Shown here: in pieces, positions 46,409 to 58,300 of the stretch
Layout of the letters: each line of letters begins with the position of its first letter
Position numbering within the stretch: position 1 is the stretch's first letter
DNA from: Alisma plantago-aquatica
Lineage: Eukaryota; Streptophyta; Magnoliopsida; Alismatales; Alismataceae
Assembly: GCA_963693085.1 (NCBI GenBank)
Contig: OY856410.1
Span: forward strand, 1,397,561,363-1,397,625,362
DNA length: 64,000 bases
Direction: 5' to 3'
The notes under the pieces: generated by a model
The model's input: only the letters and a program-made list of their open reading frames with translations
Database searches by the model: none
What the model was told of the DNA's origin: nothing
Position numbers and translations under genes: made by a program

Positions 46409-46969
46409 GGAAGACCATTGGGCACCCAGAGAGGTGACCCCAGGCACCAAGCTCAGGATGGAGAAGGTGGCCTTATGTAACTTGCAAGGACAAAACCCTA
46501 AGAGAGAGTATCCCAGGGCATGTGTAAAAATAGTTGAGAAGTTACATTGAAAATGTAAATTTGGCTTGCTTAACAACTATTTGATGTGTATAAGTTGTTA
46601 GAGTTTAATTATAATATTTTTTTTGTCCCCACATACTAGTATATTCATTTATACTGACTGACTTTTGTTTGTCGACATTTTAGGTATATCAAAAATTGGA
46701 CAAATAGTAAAGTGATACATGTGAAGAATTAAAGATAATTTGTAAAGGAGGATTTGCTAGTTAGATTTCTATTGTGGATAGAAGTCTAGTTGCCTATCTT
46801 TTTGAAAGGTATGAAAAAGAAAAGTTTTATTCCAATTTTCAGTTTAGTTGTAGTAGAATTTGATAATTATTTTTGTTGAAGTGTTAAACCACTTATCCTA
46901 TTTTTGGGATAACGGATTTGACTTTCAGGTCTCCCTTGATTGGGGGTTATGGGAAGCGGGGTCATTACA
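46409..46969 (+). repeat. Chromovirus B 5' LTR, second part
   Basis: It starts with the GGAAG duplication made by C, continues the B LTR, and ends GGGGTCATTACA just before the primer site. The first 465 bp or so are nearly identical to the inverted copy at 17127-17590. The last 90 bp are not. Confidence 0.88.
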
Positions 46970-46971
46970 AT

Positions 46972-46984
46972 TGGTATCAGAGCC
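46972..46984 (+). promoter_or_regulatory. Chromovirus B primer-binding site (tRNA-iMet)
   Basis: TGGTATCAGAGCC lies two bases after the LTR end, as in element C. The following 46985-47430 is a non-coding leader. Confidence 0.9.
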
Positions 46985-47430
46985 GATGGTTTCTCATTTA
47001 ATCCTTAATAATTATTAAATTTTACAAACTCTGTAGAATCGAGGGAGTTATTAGATGATTTTTTGATGACGTAGGTGTCTAGGAAAGGATCATGGTCTGA
47101 GGGATGGCAATATTTTCCTCTTCCCCGCTAGTCGGTCACAAGGACTCCCAGATGTGGTGTGACTACCTGGCTAAAGTTTGAGGTCTTGACTCAAAATAAG
47201 ATACCTTTAGGACTCTCTCATCTATTTCTTTGCTTCTCAACCCTAATTCAATTAAGGTTCTAAGGTTTAGGGTTTCTCTCTCTCTTCCCCACCCTCTTGA
47301 GGTCAGGGTGAGTATGATAATGATTAAGGAATCATCCACCAAATTAATAAAAGGCATGTAAATAAGATGTCATCGGCATAAGTAGAAATAGTTTAAATGT
47401 AAACTAAAGTTTGATTGTATGCTTATGTAG

Positions 47431-48766
47431 ATGGCTCGTGTGAAGACCGTAGCTACTCCCGTCGAGGCCATCGAGAACCCAGCTAGGGGTTGGCCTCCCC
47501 ACAAGAGAAAGGGATCTTCCGAGAAGAGGAAGAGGGATCGAGGTGATGAGTCCTCAAAGAAGAGAAAGAGGCCCGAGGGAGCCTCAGAAGAAGGTTCATA
47601 TCCTAAGACAGTTCCCTTCGACAACCCCGAGATGGACCAAGAAGAAGAACACATGTCTGAGGATGAGGTCAAGTTTGAGGAGAACCTGACTAGTGGTCCA
47701 TGACTTGCAATGGTAGTTCTCACCCCTACTGCCCTATGGATGGAATAGAAAAGGAGGCTAACTGAGGCCATTAGTGCCCTGGCCCTCAGGGATATAGCCA
47801 GAGATGAAAATGGTGAGTCACTTTCCATTCATCCCCGACTTGAAGTCACCATTTTGGAATTTATCAAGCCAAATATTGAGAAATTATGGGGAGAAGATAA
47901 GACTAAAGTGGTTGACAAAGTAGATGCTTGTCTATTGGAAGTTGAGAACAGTTTTCACATTCTAGTGGTACAATCGAACAAGAAGGTTCCTTTTGTCGCT
48001 CACCTCTTGGAAGGTGCAACCAGGATCTGGTGGGAGAACCACATCATGGGTTGAGATTTGAGTGAGGAACCAATGGCATGGACCGACTTCATGACTATCT
48101 TTACAGCCAGATTCATCCCTACCTCAGCTAAGAAGGAGAAGGAAAGAGAGTTCACCAACATGATCCAGGGTAGCCTATCTGTTGTGGACTTTGGATGCAA
48201 GTTTTGCATCTTGGAGCATTTTGGGCACATGATGAACGAAGAAAGGCGGGTGGACCATTTTGTAGAGCATCTTCACCCTACAATCAAGCCTCATGTGATG
48301 GTGAGTAAACCAAAAACCTTCACTGAAGCCTACAGCAACACCTTAGACATGGAGAGGATAGTGATGCCTGCTCAAAACCCACCCAAAGGATATTTAGGTT
48401 TCACTAAAGGTACACAAGGACAGAAGAATGATCACAAGAAAGGACAAGGATGTAACCACACCAAGGGAAAACATGGAAACAAAGGAAAGCCACTTTAGAA
48501 GTGTCATACCTGTGGACGGACACATCCTGGGAAGTACCACTTCGAGAAGAGGGTGTGTGTCCGTTGCCAGTAGGGGGGACACTTCATCGCCAACTGTCCT
48601 CTACCTGATCCAAGAGGTCCAGTGGCAGCGCAACCGGTGGCAACAGCACCCCCAGTAGGAGGAGGAGTACCAGCTCGAGGTCCACCAGTTGGAGAGAGAA
48701 GACAAGCTAGAGTGTTCGCCATCGACAATGAAGAATCCCAGGAAAATGCTAATAGGTTGATCGAGG
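47431..48766 (+). pseudogene. Chromovirus B gag
   Basis: The single frame beginning at ATG 47431 (MARVKTVATPVE) is interrupted by in-frame stops (47701, about 47748, 48052, 48496, 48571) but not shifted. The N-terminus is strongly basic (KRKGSSEKRKRDR and KKRKRPE), like a nuclear localisation signal. The gag domain follows with EKLWGEDKTKVVDKVDACL, IWWENH and RFIPTSAKKE. Two knuckles end the protein, CHTCGRTHPGKYH and CVRCQ-stop-GGHFIANC. The TAG in the second knuckle is at the same codon as in element C. The exon ends in RVFAIDNEE and then ANRLIEG at the candidate splice donor. Confidence 0.85.
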
Positions 48767-48843
48767 GTAATAACCCAAAGAGTTTTCCTTTCAGTCTAGT
48801 TTGATCATGTAATAGTAGTATGATATAGTATGAAACTATGCAG
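48767..48843 (+). other. Candidate 77-bp intron between gag and protease (B)
   Basis: The donor is CGAGG|GTAATAACC and the acceptor ACTATGCAG|GCATGC. Splicing gives ...RLIEG joined to MLEVMGQNVKALF in frame. The unspliced frame reaches TGA within the intron. Its length and sequence differ from the C intron, but the position and the split-glycine phase are the same. Confidence 0.6.
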
Positions 48844-51800
48844 GCATGCTTGAAGTCATGGGACAAAATGTAAAAGCTCTTTTTTTATTTTGGTTCTACT
48901 TATACTTTCATTTCGAGAAATTTGGCAACTATGCTTTGTTTGGACATCAAGGATTTAGGATATGTTTTGGATGTTACAACCCTGAGTGGTAAGATATATA
49001 CATCTCTTTTAAAAAACCCTATCTTTCCAGTTAAGTACCTGAGTCACGAGCTTCCTAATGACTTCATCCTCCTCGATATGAATGATTTCAATGTAATCAT
49101 TGGTATGGATTGGCTTTACACCAATAGAGAACAGATTGATTATAGAGAAAAGAAGATCCTTATTAGGAAACTTGGTCATCCACACTTTACCATTCGAGGG
49201 AGGAGAGATGAAACTACCCGTCTTTATGTGTCGACTTTGAAGGTCGAGCCGATGATATCTAAAGACTGCCGAGCATACCTACCCATAGTCACTGAGCCTG
49301 AGGTAAAGGTACAACCCTTAGAGGAGATAGAGGTTGTTTGGGAGTATGCAGACATGTTTCTACATGATCTACTAGGGATTCCCCCTGAGAGGGAGGTAGA
49401 TTTCTCCATCGAGTTAGCTCCCAAGACTATCCCTATATCTAAGGCACCCCATAGAATGGCCCCTGCTGAGTTTCTTGAGTTGAAAACCTAGTTGTAGGAG
49501 TTGTTAGATAAATGTTTTATCCGACCTAGTACCTCACCTTGGGGAGAACCTATGCTCTTTGTGAAAAAGAAGGATGGATCACTCCAGATTTGTATTGATT
49601 ACCGGATGATTAAATAGGTGACCATTAAGAACAAGTACCCTCTACATAGGATAGACGACCTCTTTGACCAACTCAAATCAGCCTGAGTATTTTCCAAGAT
49701 CTATTTGAGGTCAGGTTACCATCAGGTGAGAGTAAAAAGTGAGGATGTACCTAAGACAGCTTTCCAAACCCGATATGGCCATTATGAGTTTGTGGTCATG
49801 CCGTTTGGGTTGTCCAACACACCTAGTGTCTTTATGAACCTTATGAACAATGTGTTACAACCTTTCCTTGACTCCTTTCTGATCATGTTCATAGATGACA
49901 TCATGGTGTATTCCGATGACCTAGAGCAATACCGTGACCATCTGGGTAGAGTCCTTGATATCCTGAGAAAGTAGAAGTTTTATGGAAAGTTCTCGAAGTG
50001 TGAGTTTTGGATAGAGCGTGTTGTGTTTCTTGGATACATCATATCAGAAGGAACGACCGTCGTGGATCCAACTAAAGTGTTGACGGTTTGAGACTAGCCT
50101 GCATCGAAGAACCCCTCTAAGATTTGCAGCTTCTTGGGGTTGGTCATATACTATCGGCACTTCATCAAGGATTTCTCAAAGACTGCCTTGCCTCTTACCA
50201 AGCTGACCTAGAAGGATGAAAAGTTTGTATGGTCTGACGTATGTTAAGCTCGGTTCTAGTAACTAAAGGAGAAATTGACCACTGCTCCAGTGTTGACCTT
50301 GCCTTTTGGTAATGAAGGTTTCATGATCTTACTGATGCATCGAAGATGGGACTTGGCTGTGTGTTGGAACAGAATCGAAATGTGGTTGCATATGCTTCTC
50401 GACAACTCAAGCCCAATGAGGTGAATTACCCGACACAAGACTTAGAACTGGTTGATATCATTCACGCTTTGAAGATATGGCGACATTACCTGTATGCGGC
50501 TACCTTCAAGATCTTGACCGACCATAAAATTTTGAAGTATCTCCTAACATAGAGAGACCTAAACCTACGACAGTGACGATGGATGGAGTACATGAAGGAT
50601 TATTACTTCACCATCGCCTATCACCCTGGGAAGGCGAACATCATAGCTGATGCACTGAGTCGAAAGCAGCTCGGGTGTGCAAGCTATTTTGTCCAGCCAG
50701 TGGAAAAGTATGGAAGAACTGGTGGAGTGGACTCCGCAGCCGTTAGAGGACCGAGTTCGGTTGGCCAACATCCAGATTCAGTCAGAGTTGTTAAGCGAGA
50801 TATTGGTGGCACAGTTAACCAGTTCAGAACTCAACAAGATGAAGGGCTTGTTAGAGAAGCCACATACCCGTCTCTCAGTGGGAGTAGACGGAGGGATCCG
50901 GTTTGAGAATCGTATTTAGGTTCCTGAAGATTCACCATTGAATGATCGTATCGTGTAAGAGGCTCATGGTTCTAAGTATACGGTACACTGAGGAACGACG
51001 AAGATGTTCAAGATTTATAGAGATATTTCTAGTGGCCAGGAATGAAGAGAGACATTGTGGCATATGTGGCCAGTTGTCTTATGTGCCAGATGGTGAAGGC
51101 TGAACACCAACGACCCAGTGGCATTTTACAGTCTATAGAGATTCTAGAGTGGAAATGGGAGCAGATCACCATGGATTTTGTGGTGGGTCTACCCGGGACC
51201 AAGAGAGGTCACAATGCAATATGGGTTGTGGTAGATCGCCTTACCAAATACACATATTTCCTTGCCCTAAAGACCACTGCCAAGGTATCAGACCTAGCCA
51301 AGATGTATATCAGGGAGATAATATTTTTGCATGGTGTACCCAGTTCCATCATCTCCGATAGGGACCTGAAGTTCACTTCCAAGTTGTGGAAGCAAGTATA
51401 GGAAGAACTTGGGACGAGGCTGAAGTTTAGTAATGCTTATCACCCCTAGAGTGATGAACAGTTAGAGAGGACAATCCATACGTTAGAGGATCTGTTGAGA
51501 GCTTGTGTGCTCGATTGGGGAGGATCGTGGGAGCGGTACCTACCTCTAGCCGAGTTTGCCTACAATAACATCTACCAAGCCAATATCGGAATACCTCTAT
51601 ATGAAGCTCTGTATGGGAGACCGTGTCAGTCACCACTTCACTTGGATTATGTCAGTGAGAGGACCTTGTTGAGGTCATATGAGCTCCAAGTGTATGTAGA
51701 TTCAAGCAGAGGCTGAAGAGAGCCCATGATTGACAGAAGTCGTATGTTGATGTGAAGCAGACTGACGTGCAGTTCACTTTGGGAGAGCATGTGTTCTTGA

Positions 51801-52191
51801 AAATCTGACCGCTCTGAGCTATAACCAAGAATAGAGGGAAGGTGAGTCCCCGATACGTGGGTCTGTTTGAGGTGTCGAATGGATTGGTGAAGTTGTATAC
51901 CGTTTTGCGTTACCCCCTCAGTATAGTATGATGCATTATGTATTCCATGTGTCCAATCTAAAGTGATATGTGCAAGATCTGAGCTATGTGCTGAGCATTG
52001 AGCCTATTGAGATTCAAGGGAAGATGACATATCTTGAGTCACCTTTGCGGATTCTAGATACCAAGGTGAAAGAACTCAAATGTAAGAATATAGAGATGGT
52101 AAAGGTTCTTTGGAAGCACCATGGAGAGGATGAGGCCACTTGGGAGCTGAAGGTGGACATGGAAAAAGCATATCCTGACTTGTTTGTTTGA
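48844..52191 (+). pseudogene. Chromovirus B pro-pol with chromodomain
   Basis: The order is PR, RT, RNase H, INT, chromodomain. The protease active site expected as DSGST reads YFGST (48886-48897), so the catalytic Asp is lost; one extra T precedes it. RT is at 49400-49980 ([33 protein letters not shown]). RNase H is at about 50280-50660 ([26 protein letters not shown]). Integrase is at 51042-51720 (CLMCQMVKAEHQRP, ITMDFVVGLPG, ISDRDLKF). The chromodomain at about 52080-52190 reads MVKVLWKHHGEDEATWELK. Stops commonly replace Gln or Arg codons, as in HP-stop-SDEQ for the usual HPQTDGQ. At least four frame changes occur. It is inactive. Confidence 0.88.
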
Positions 52192-52222
52192 TTGCTGAAT
52201 TTTGAGGGCAAAATTCTTATAA

Positions 52223-52233
52223 GGAGGGGAGGA
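52223..52233 (+). promoter_or_regulatory. Chromovirus B polypurine tract
   Basis: GGAGGGGAGGA precedes the 3' LTR directly and is identical to the tract of element C. Confidence 0.85.
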
Positions 52234-53712
52234 TGTTATAACCTCATTTTTCCTAGTTTAGGATTGAAATGTAATTTCTCCTTTTTAAGATATATGAACA
52301 TGTAATTGTTTGATTTGATTTAAATGAGTGGATTTCCTTGCTAAATAGCCTTGTTGTTTGATTTTGTGGGCCTTATTTGCTATTGGGCCCAATACCAAGA
52401 AAAAGGAAATAAAAGGAAAAGAAATTCAATTAATAAAGGAATAGCTAATATAAGCAAAAAAGAAAGAGGTAGAAGCATCTAGAAGGCTAGGAAGTATCCT
52501 TCAAATATGGATCCCATATCTTTGGGATTTCTTGGGTTCCAAGGAGTCCAAGTTACAAAGATAATAGGAGAAGAAAGAAAAATACTAATTAAATAAGCTT
52601 TATTAAAGGATAACTTGCACATTAAGATAATGCCATTTCCTTTGGAATTTGAAACTAAAAGTTGGTATACGAGTAGATAATACCAATATGAAGCTTCCCT
52701 TAAAATTTGGTTAAAAAATGATAAAGGAATAACGAGTTATCATTTTTAGAATATTCCTAAAGTGAATGGATAATCATTGAATCGTATTAAATATCACAAT
52801 GAAAATAGGATATCTGGATATTCATATTAAATGAGGACCGTAGATCTGAGATCTAATGGTCTAGACTAAGTCTCAGTCACAAGAAACAGTGGGACAAGGG
52901 ATACAATTCTTCATTCCCAATTTGATTGGGATTGAGAGGTTGTGCAATGATGGGAGTTGTTCCAATGAGTTCAGGAGATTTTTCTGAGTCTGATCATCCC
53001 AGAATTCAATGGGTTTTGTGGTGAAACTAGGGAAACCCCAATCCACAGGAGTCGATGGCCGACCCTAGAAATAGGGGGATATTCTGTGGAACCAGCATGG
53101 CCACAAGTTGTTTTTGTGAGATCGGACCACTGAGGCAGACGTGTTGGCATTGTCAATTTGAAGATTCAACTCGAATTGTACCTTCATCGGAGAACAATAG
53201 CAGCCAGGGACTGTGCAATGTCATTCTGGTGGAAGAAGGATGAGGACGAAGAAATTGAGGGCACCCTCGAGTTTGGGAGAGCAAGGCGGTGCTCCTAGTT
53301 CAGTTGGTTCGTGCGCAGAGGTTGTCGATCGCAAAGTCAACATGTGGGTTGACCACCAATTCACGTGAGTAGCGACTGGAGGTTGAAGACGACAGGTTAA
53401 TTACCGGTGTGCCCTCGCATCTACAATTTAGAAGTAAGGGTATTTTCATCTTTTTGCACGTTTTATTTAGTTGGTGAGGTGTGCAGCTTCACTAGCCCGG
53501 GCACTGATGTGGCGTGAGCTGATTAGCTCACGCCCGGCCCTACTGGCATGACTCAGAGGAGTCGAAAGGGACACGTGTCAGTCCCTGATTGGCCAAAACA
53601 AGATTAATAAGGAAAATTGATATCTAATTAATGGTAGGTTGTATGAAAACATGTTATATATGAAATTTGATAAAAAAAATTGTGTGGAATCCAATAAAAA
53701 TATATCCAGGAC
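52234..53712 (+). repeat. Chromovirus B 3' LTR, first part
   Basis: It matches 33620 to about 35107 at about 7% divergence by eye, then stops at GGACTTGAAT. Athila leader sequence follows. The continuation of this LTR, from the equivalent of about 35110, is on the minus strand at 24607-24334 and 18128-17036. Confidence 0.85.
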
Positions 53713-53810
53713 TTGAATTTTTTTTGAATTTAATTGTCTATCTTTCAGATTCTCTATTCGCTCTAGCATTGTACTTATTTTATTCTTCATATTTCAGGTA
53801 CAAGTGCATG

Positions 53811-55298
53811 GTGAGGACGCGTAGTACGGACTACGCACAATCGACACCTGAGATTCCGCCATCGGGTGAAGAAGACGAACTGATAAATACGCCACCCGAG
53901 GAAATTGAACAGGAACTCGAGGCTTTCACAATGGCAGAGGAACAAACCATTTGAGAGAAGATTAAAGCTTCTTCTTCCTTTGTGCAGAAGGGGCCAATCA
54001 AGAAATAAGTTATTAACATACCAAGTTACAAGATTGACCCAAGGCTTATTCGGTTGGTTAAGTCGCAGGCATTCCATGGACTCAAAAATGAGGACCCAGT
54101 GGCCCACATCAGCACATTTGTGGAGAACTGTGATATGGTGAAGGTGGATAGGTTCCCACAAGAGGCCATTTATTTGAAATTATTTCCATCTTCTCTAGCA
54201 GGAAACGCAAGGGAGTGGCTCTCCAATTTGGATGATGAATATGTTGAATCATGGGATATGATGATTGAGGTGTTCTTTGAAAGGTATTTTTTGCCCGAAA
54301 AGACAAATGATCTCATGAGTAGGATCAACAATTTCAAACAGTAGGTCGACGAGACATACTCTGAGATATGGGAGTGTTTCAATATCATGCTGCGGAAATG
54401 CCCACATCATGGGATGGATTAAGAAACCCAAGCGAAGATCTTTTATTTTGCTCTTAACAAGCATGATAGGAGTAATCTAGACTCAGCTGGAACATGGTTC
54501 TTTCTAAACAACAAAGGTTCCAAGTGTCGAGAGATATTAAAGAATATGGCTAAGAAGCAGTCTTGGGGTGAAAGAGATGCACCAGAACAGGTCAAAGTTG
54601 CAGGGGATGCAAAGTCCATTAAAGAATTAAATGAGAAGATGCACTTGATTGTGAAGAGGCTTCTAGAAAAAGATGATGAAGGGTCTGATGATGAGGCATA
54701 GGCAAATTTTATGCACCAACAATAGGGCTACATGAACAATGACTACTCGTGGAGGAAGGACAAGAAATTTTCATGGAAGGATCCAAACAATTTTCTATAA
54801 GATCTGGATCAAAAGCCACAGTCTAGTGTGGAAGAAAAAAGCAATGAGTTGCTCAATCAAGTAATAAAGCAAAACCAAGAGCTGATGAATACATTCGGCA
54901 AGCAAATTCAGTCACAAGGGGAATTTATGAACCAATTTGGTCAAACTCTACAAAGACATGAGGCACAGATGAGGACGCTTGAGACGTCTATTGCGCAGAT
55001 GGCAGCTGAAATTGCAAGCTTGAAGAAGTCAACACAACAGGGTTTTCTAGGGAATACAAATGTTCTAGGCGGGAACGATCAAGCCAAGGCTATCTTGATG
55101 AGGAGTGGAAATACAATTTTAAACTTTAAAGCTGATGAACCAAACACATCACAGCCAGAAGCTATAGGTGAAGCCGCAGAGGAAGTCGAAATCACAGAAA
55201 CTGCTAAGAATAGTGCAGAGATTGTTGCGGAGGAGCCCATTGTTGAGAATGATGCAGAGAAGAGGACACCATATGTGCCACCACATCAGAGAGCATAG
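53811..55298 (+). pseudogene. Athila gag
   Basis: ATG at 53811 (MVRTRSTDYAQSTPE) starts a single reading frame that is broken by stops only (for example TGA at 53952, where X has Trp in TIWER). SQAFHGLKNEDPVAHI and LKLFPSSLAGNAREW mark the gag domain. The C-terminal 54828-55298 part is a long Gln-rich coiled-coil candidate (NELLNQVIKQNQELM, GEFMNQFGQTLQRHE). It ends with TPYVPPHQRA and a stop. I see no zinc knuckle, as is usual for this group. Confidence 0.82.
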
Positions 55299-55307
55299 AC
55301 AGTCCCC

Positions 55308-58300
55308 ATGCCATATCTGAACATCCTTAAAGCAAAGAAGGTGGATCAACAATTTAAGAAGTTCTTGGACAGTTTTAGGAAATTATCTGTCAATATTCCA
55401 TTGCTTGACGCAATTGAGCAGATACCTTCTTATGGTAAGTTTTTGAAGGACTTTATCACTAAGAAGAGAAAGATTCTAGACATGGAAGTGGTGGTGCTCA
55501 AAGAACAGGTGAGCGCATTCATTCTAGGTACACTACCACCAAAGAGACAAGATCCAGGGTGCTTCAACATTTCTTGCTACATTGGGAAGGTAAAGTTTGG
55601 AGAGGCTCTTTGTGACTCAGGAGCGAGAATTAACTTGATGCCTCTCTATACCTTCAAGAAGATTGGTCTTAAAGAATCCCGGAGGAGAAACATGATGATC
55701 CATGTTGCAGATAATTCATTCGTAAGACCTTATGGGATTTGCGAGGATGTTCTAGTCAAGGCGGACAGATTTGTTTTTTCGGCAGATTTTGTTGTGATGG
55801 AAATGCAAGATGATCAAGGGAATGAGCTGCTACTAGGTAGACCCTTCCAGGCTACAAATGACATGATTCTGTAAATGGGTAGAGGACATTTAACCATGGG
55901 CATAGCTGATGACAAGTTTGAAATAAAAATGCCAACTAACTCAAAATCATCACAAGAGCAAGGATAGTGCAATAAAGCCAGGCACTTTGATCACAATGTT
56001 TCCATTTGTCTAGGGAAACCCTTTCTTGACATGGCACATGTCATGACCAAGATAGATAGGGGAACACTTGTTGTGGATATCATGAAGCAAACTAAGGTAG
56101 TTTCTTTTGTTAAGGCAGTGGGATATCCAAATGATGAAGATGAAGAAGTTTGTTTGTCTACTAAGGATAATATTGTGGAGATCTCAATGCAATAATATTA
56201 TCCTCAATTGCCTCTTGAAGCTTGTCTGTTCAATATTATGGATGACTGGATGAGGAGCACATCGCTACAGGACTGCGTGAAGATGCTTCAAGTTTTGCCT
56301 TGTTACTATTCTAGGCACTTTGAAGATCTGGGACCACTACCGCCCCCGTTGTAGCCTTCTTTGGTGAATCCACCAGATTTGGAGCTAAAGTTGTTGCCCC
56401 CTCATTTGAAGTATGCATTTTTAGTCGTGGATTCAAAGCTACCGGTCATTACCTTGGCATATCTGAGTGTCGTGGAAGAAGAACAATTGATGGTTGTGTT
56501 AAAGAACCACTGTGGTGCTTTCAGGTGGTCAGTCTCTAACATCAAGGGGATCTCCCCTACTCTATGCCAATACAAGATCTGACTTATTGAAGGAGCTAAA
56601 CCTGTGATTCAGCCCCAACGCCACCTCAACCCTATCATGATGGAGGTGATCAAGTTGCTTTCAGTGGGAATTATCTATGCCATCTCAGACTCTATGTGGG
56701 TAAGCCCGACACAGGTAGTCCCTAAAAAGGGGGGAATTACGGTAACTAAATTGTTTTTAAATGAGCCAGTCACCACCTGGTTGGTTACCGAGTGGCGGGT
56801 TTGCATATATTACCATAGATTGAACACTACAACGCTAAAGGTTTATTTTCATTTACCTTTCATTGATCAGATTTTAGAGCGACTGGCTAGTCACTCTATT
56901 TTTTTTTCTAGACGGATATTCCGGCTACAACCAAATTTCGATTGAACCTAAGGATCAAGAGAAATCTACTTTCACTTGTTCTTATGGTACCTTTGCTTAC
57001 TGTCGTATGCCCTTTGGACTGTGCAATGCACCGACCACTTTTCAACGATGTATGCTTGCCATTTTCTCTAACATGGTTGAACATTGTTTAGAGGTGTTTA
57101 TGGACGATTTCTCGGTCTACGGTGCGTTTTTTGATGAATGTCTTTATAATCTTGATAAAGTTTTGTAGAGATGTGAGGACGATCATTTGGTCCTCAATTG
57201 GGAAAAATGCCACATGATGGTTAGTGAGGGCATCATGCTAGGACATAAGGTGTCTAGCAAGGGACTGGAGGTGGATCCAGTAAAAATCAAGGTTATTTCC
57301 AAATTGCCTCGACCAAACTTAGTGAAGGGAGTTAGAAGTTTTCTTTGTCACATGAGGTTTTATCGCCAGTTTATTAAGGATTTTTCCAAAATTGCTAAGC
57401 CACTATATGAGTTTCTTGAGAAGGATGTGGTTTTTTATTTTAATGGAAAATGTATGAATTCTTTTGAGATCCTTAAACAACGCTTGATTTCCGCATCGAT
57501 TGTGCAGACTCCGGATTGGAGTCAACCATTTGAGCTTATGTGTGACGCATCTGATTACGCTGTGCTGCCTTGAGAACAAACCCACAGTCATTTATTATGC
57601 GTCAAAAACATTGAATGATGCACAATTAAATTATACCACCACCGAAAAAGAATTACTTATCGCGGCTTTCACTTTTCAGAAATTTAGGCAATACTTAGTG
57701 GGATCTAAAGTGGTGGTATGGACGGATCATGCCACAATAAAATATTTCATGGAAAATAAAGAGGCAAAACCTAGACTTATTAGGTGGATACTTATTTTAC
57801 AAGAATTTGACATTGAGGTTAAGGATAAGGCGGACATTGAAAATGTGGTTGCGGACCATTTGTATCGCCTTGAAAGGGTAGATGAGAAGGATACTAATAT
57901 ACCCATTACTGAGACTTTTCTAGATGAACATATTATTTCCATTAAATCCAAAGATCTATGGTTTTCACACATAGTAAATTATCTTGCATGCAAAGAACTA
58001 CCTGAGGATTGGAGTTATCAAGAGAAGAAGCAGTTTTTCCATTCATTGAGATTTTACTTTTGGGATGACCCTATTCTTTTGAGACAATGCAGGGATGGTG
58101 TTCTACATAGGTGTGTGCCCGAGTTTGAGTATGACAGTGTGCTCAGCCACTGTCATACATTATCCACTGACGACCATCATGCTAGCTCAAGGACGGCTGC
58201 GAAGGTGTTGGAGAGCAGCCTATATTGGCCCACACTTTTTAGAGACGCCTATGATTTTGTAAGAAAATGTGATTCATGTCAGCGAGCAGGTAATATCTCA

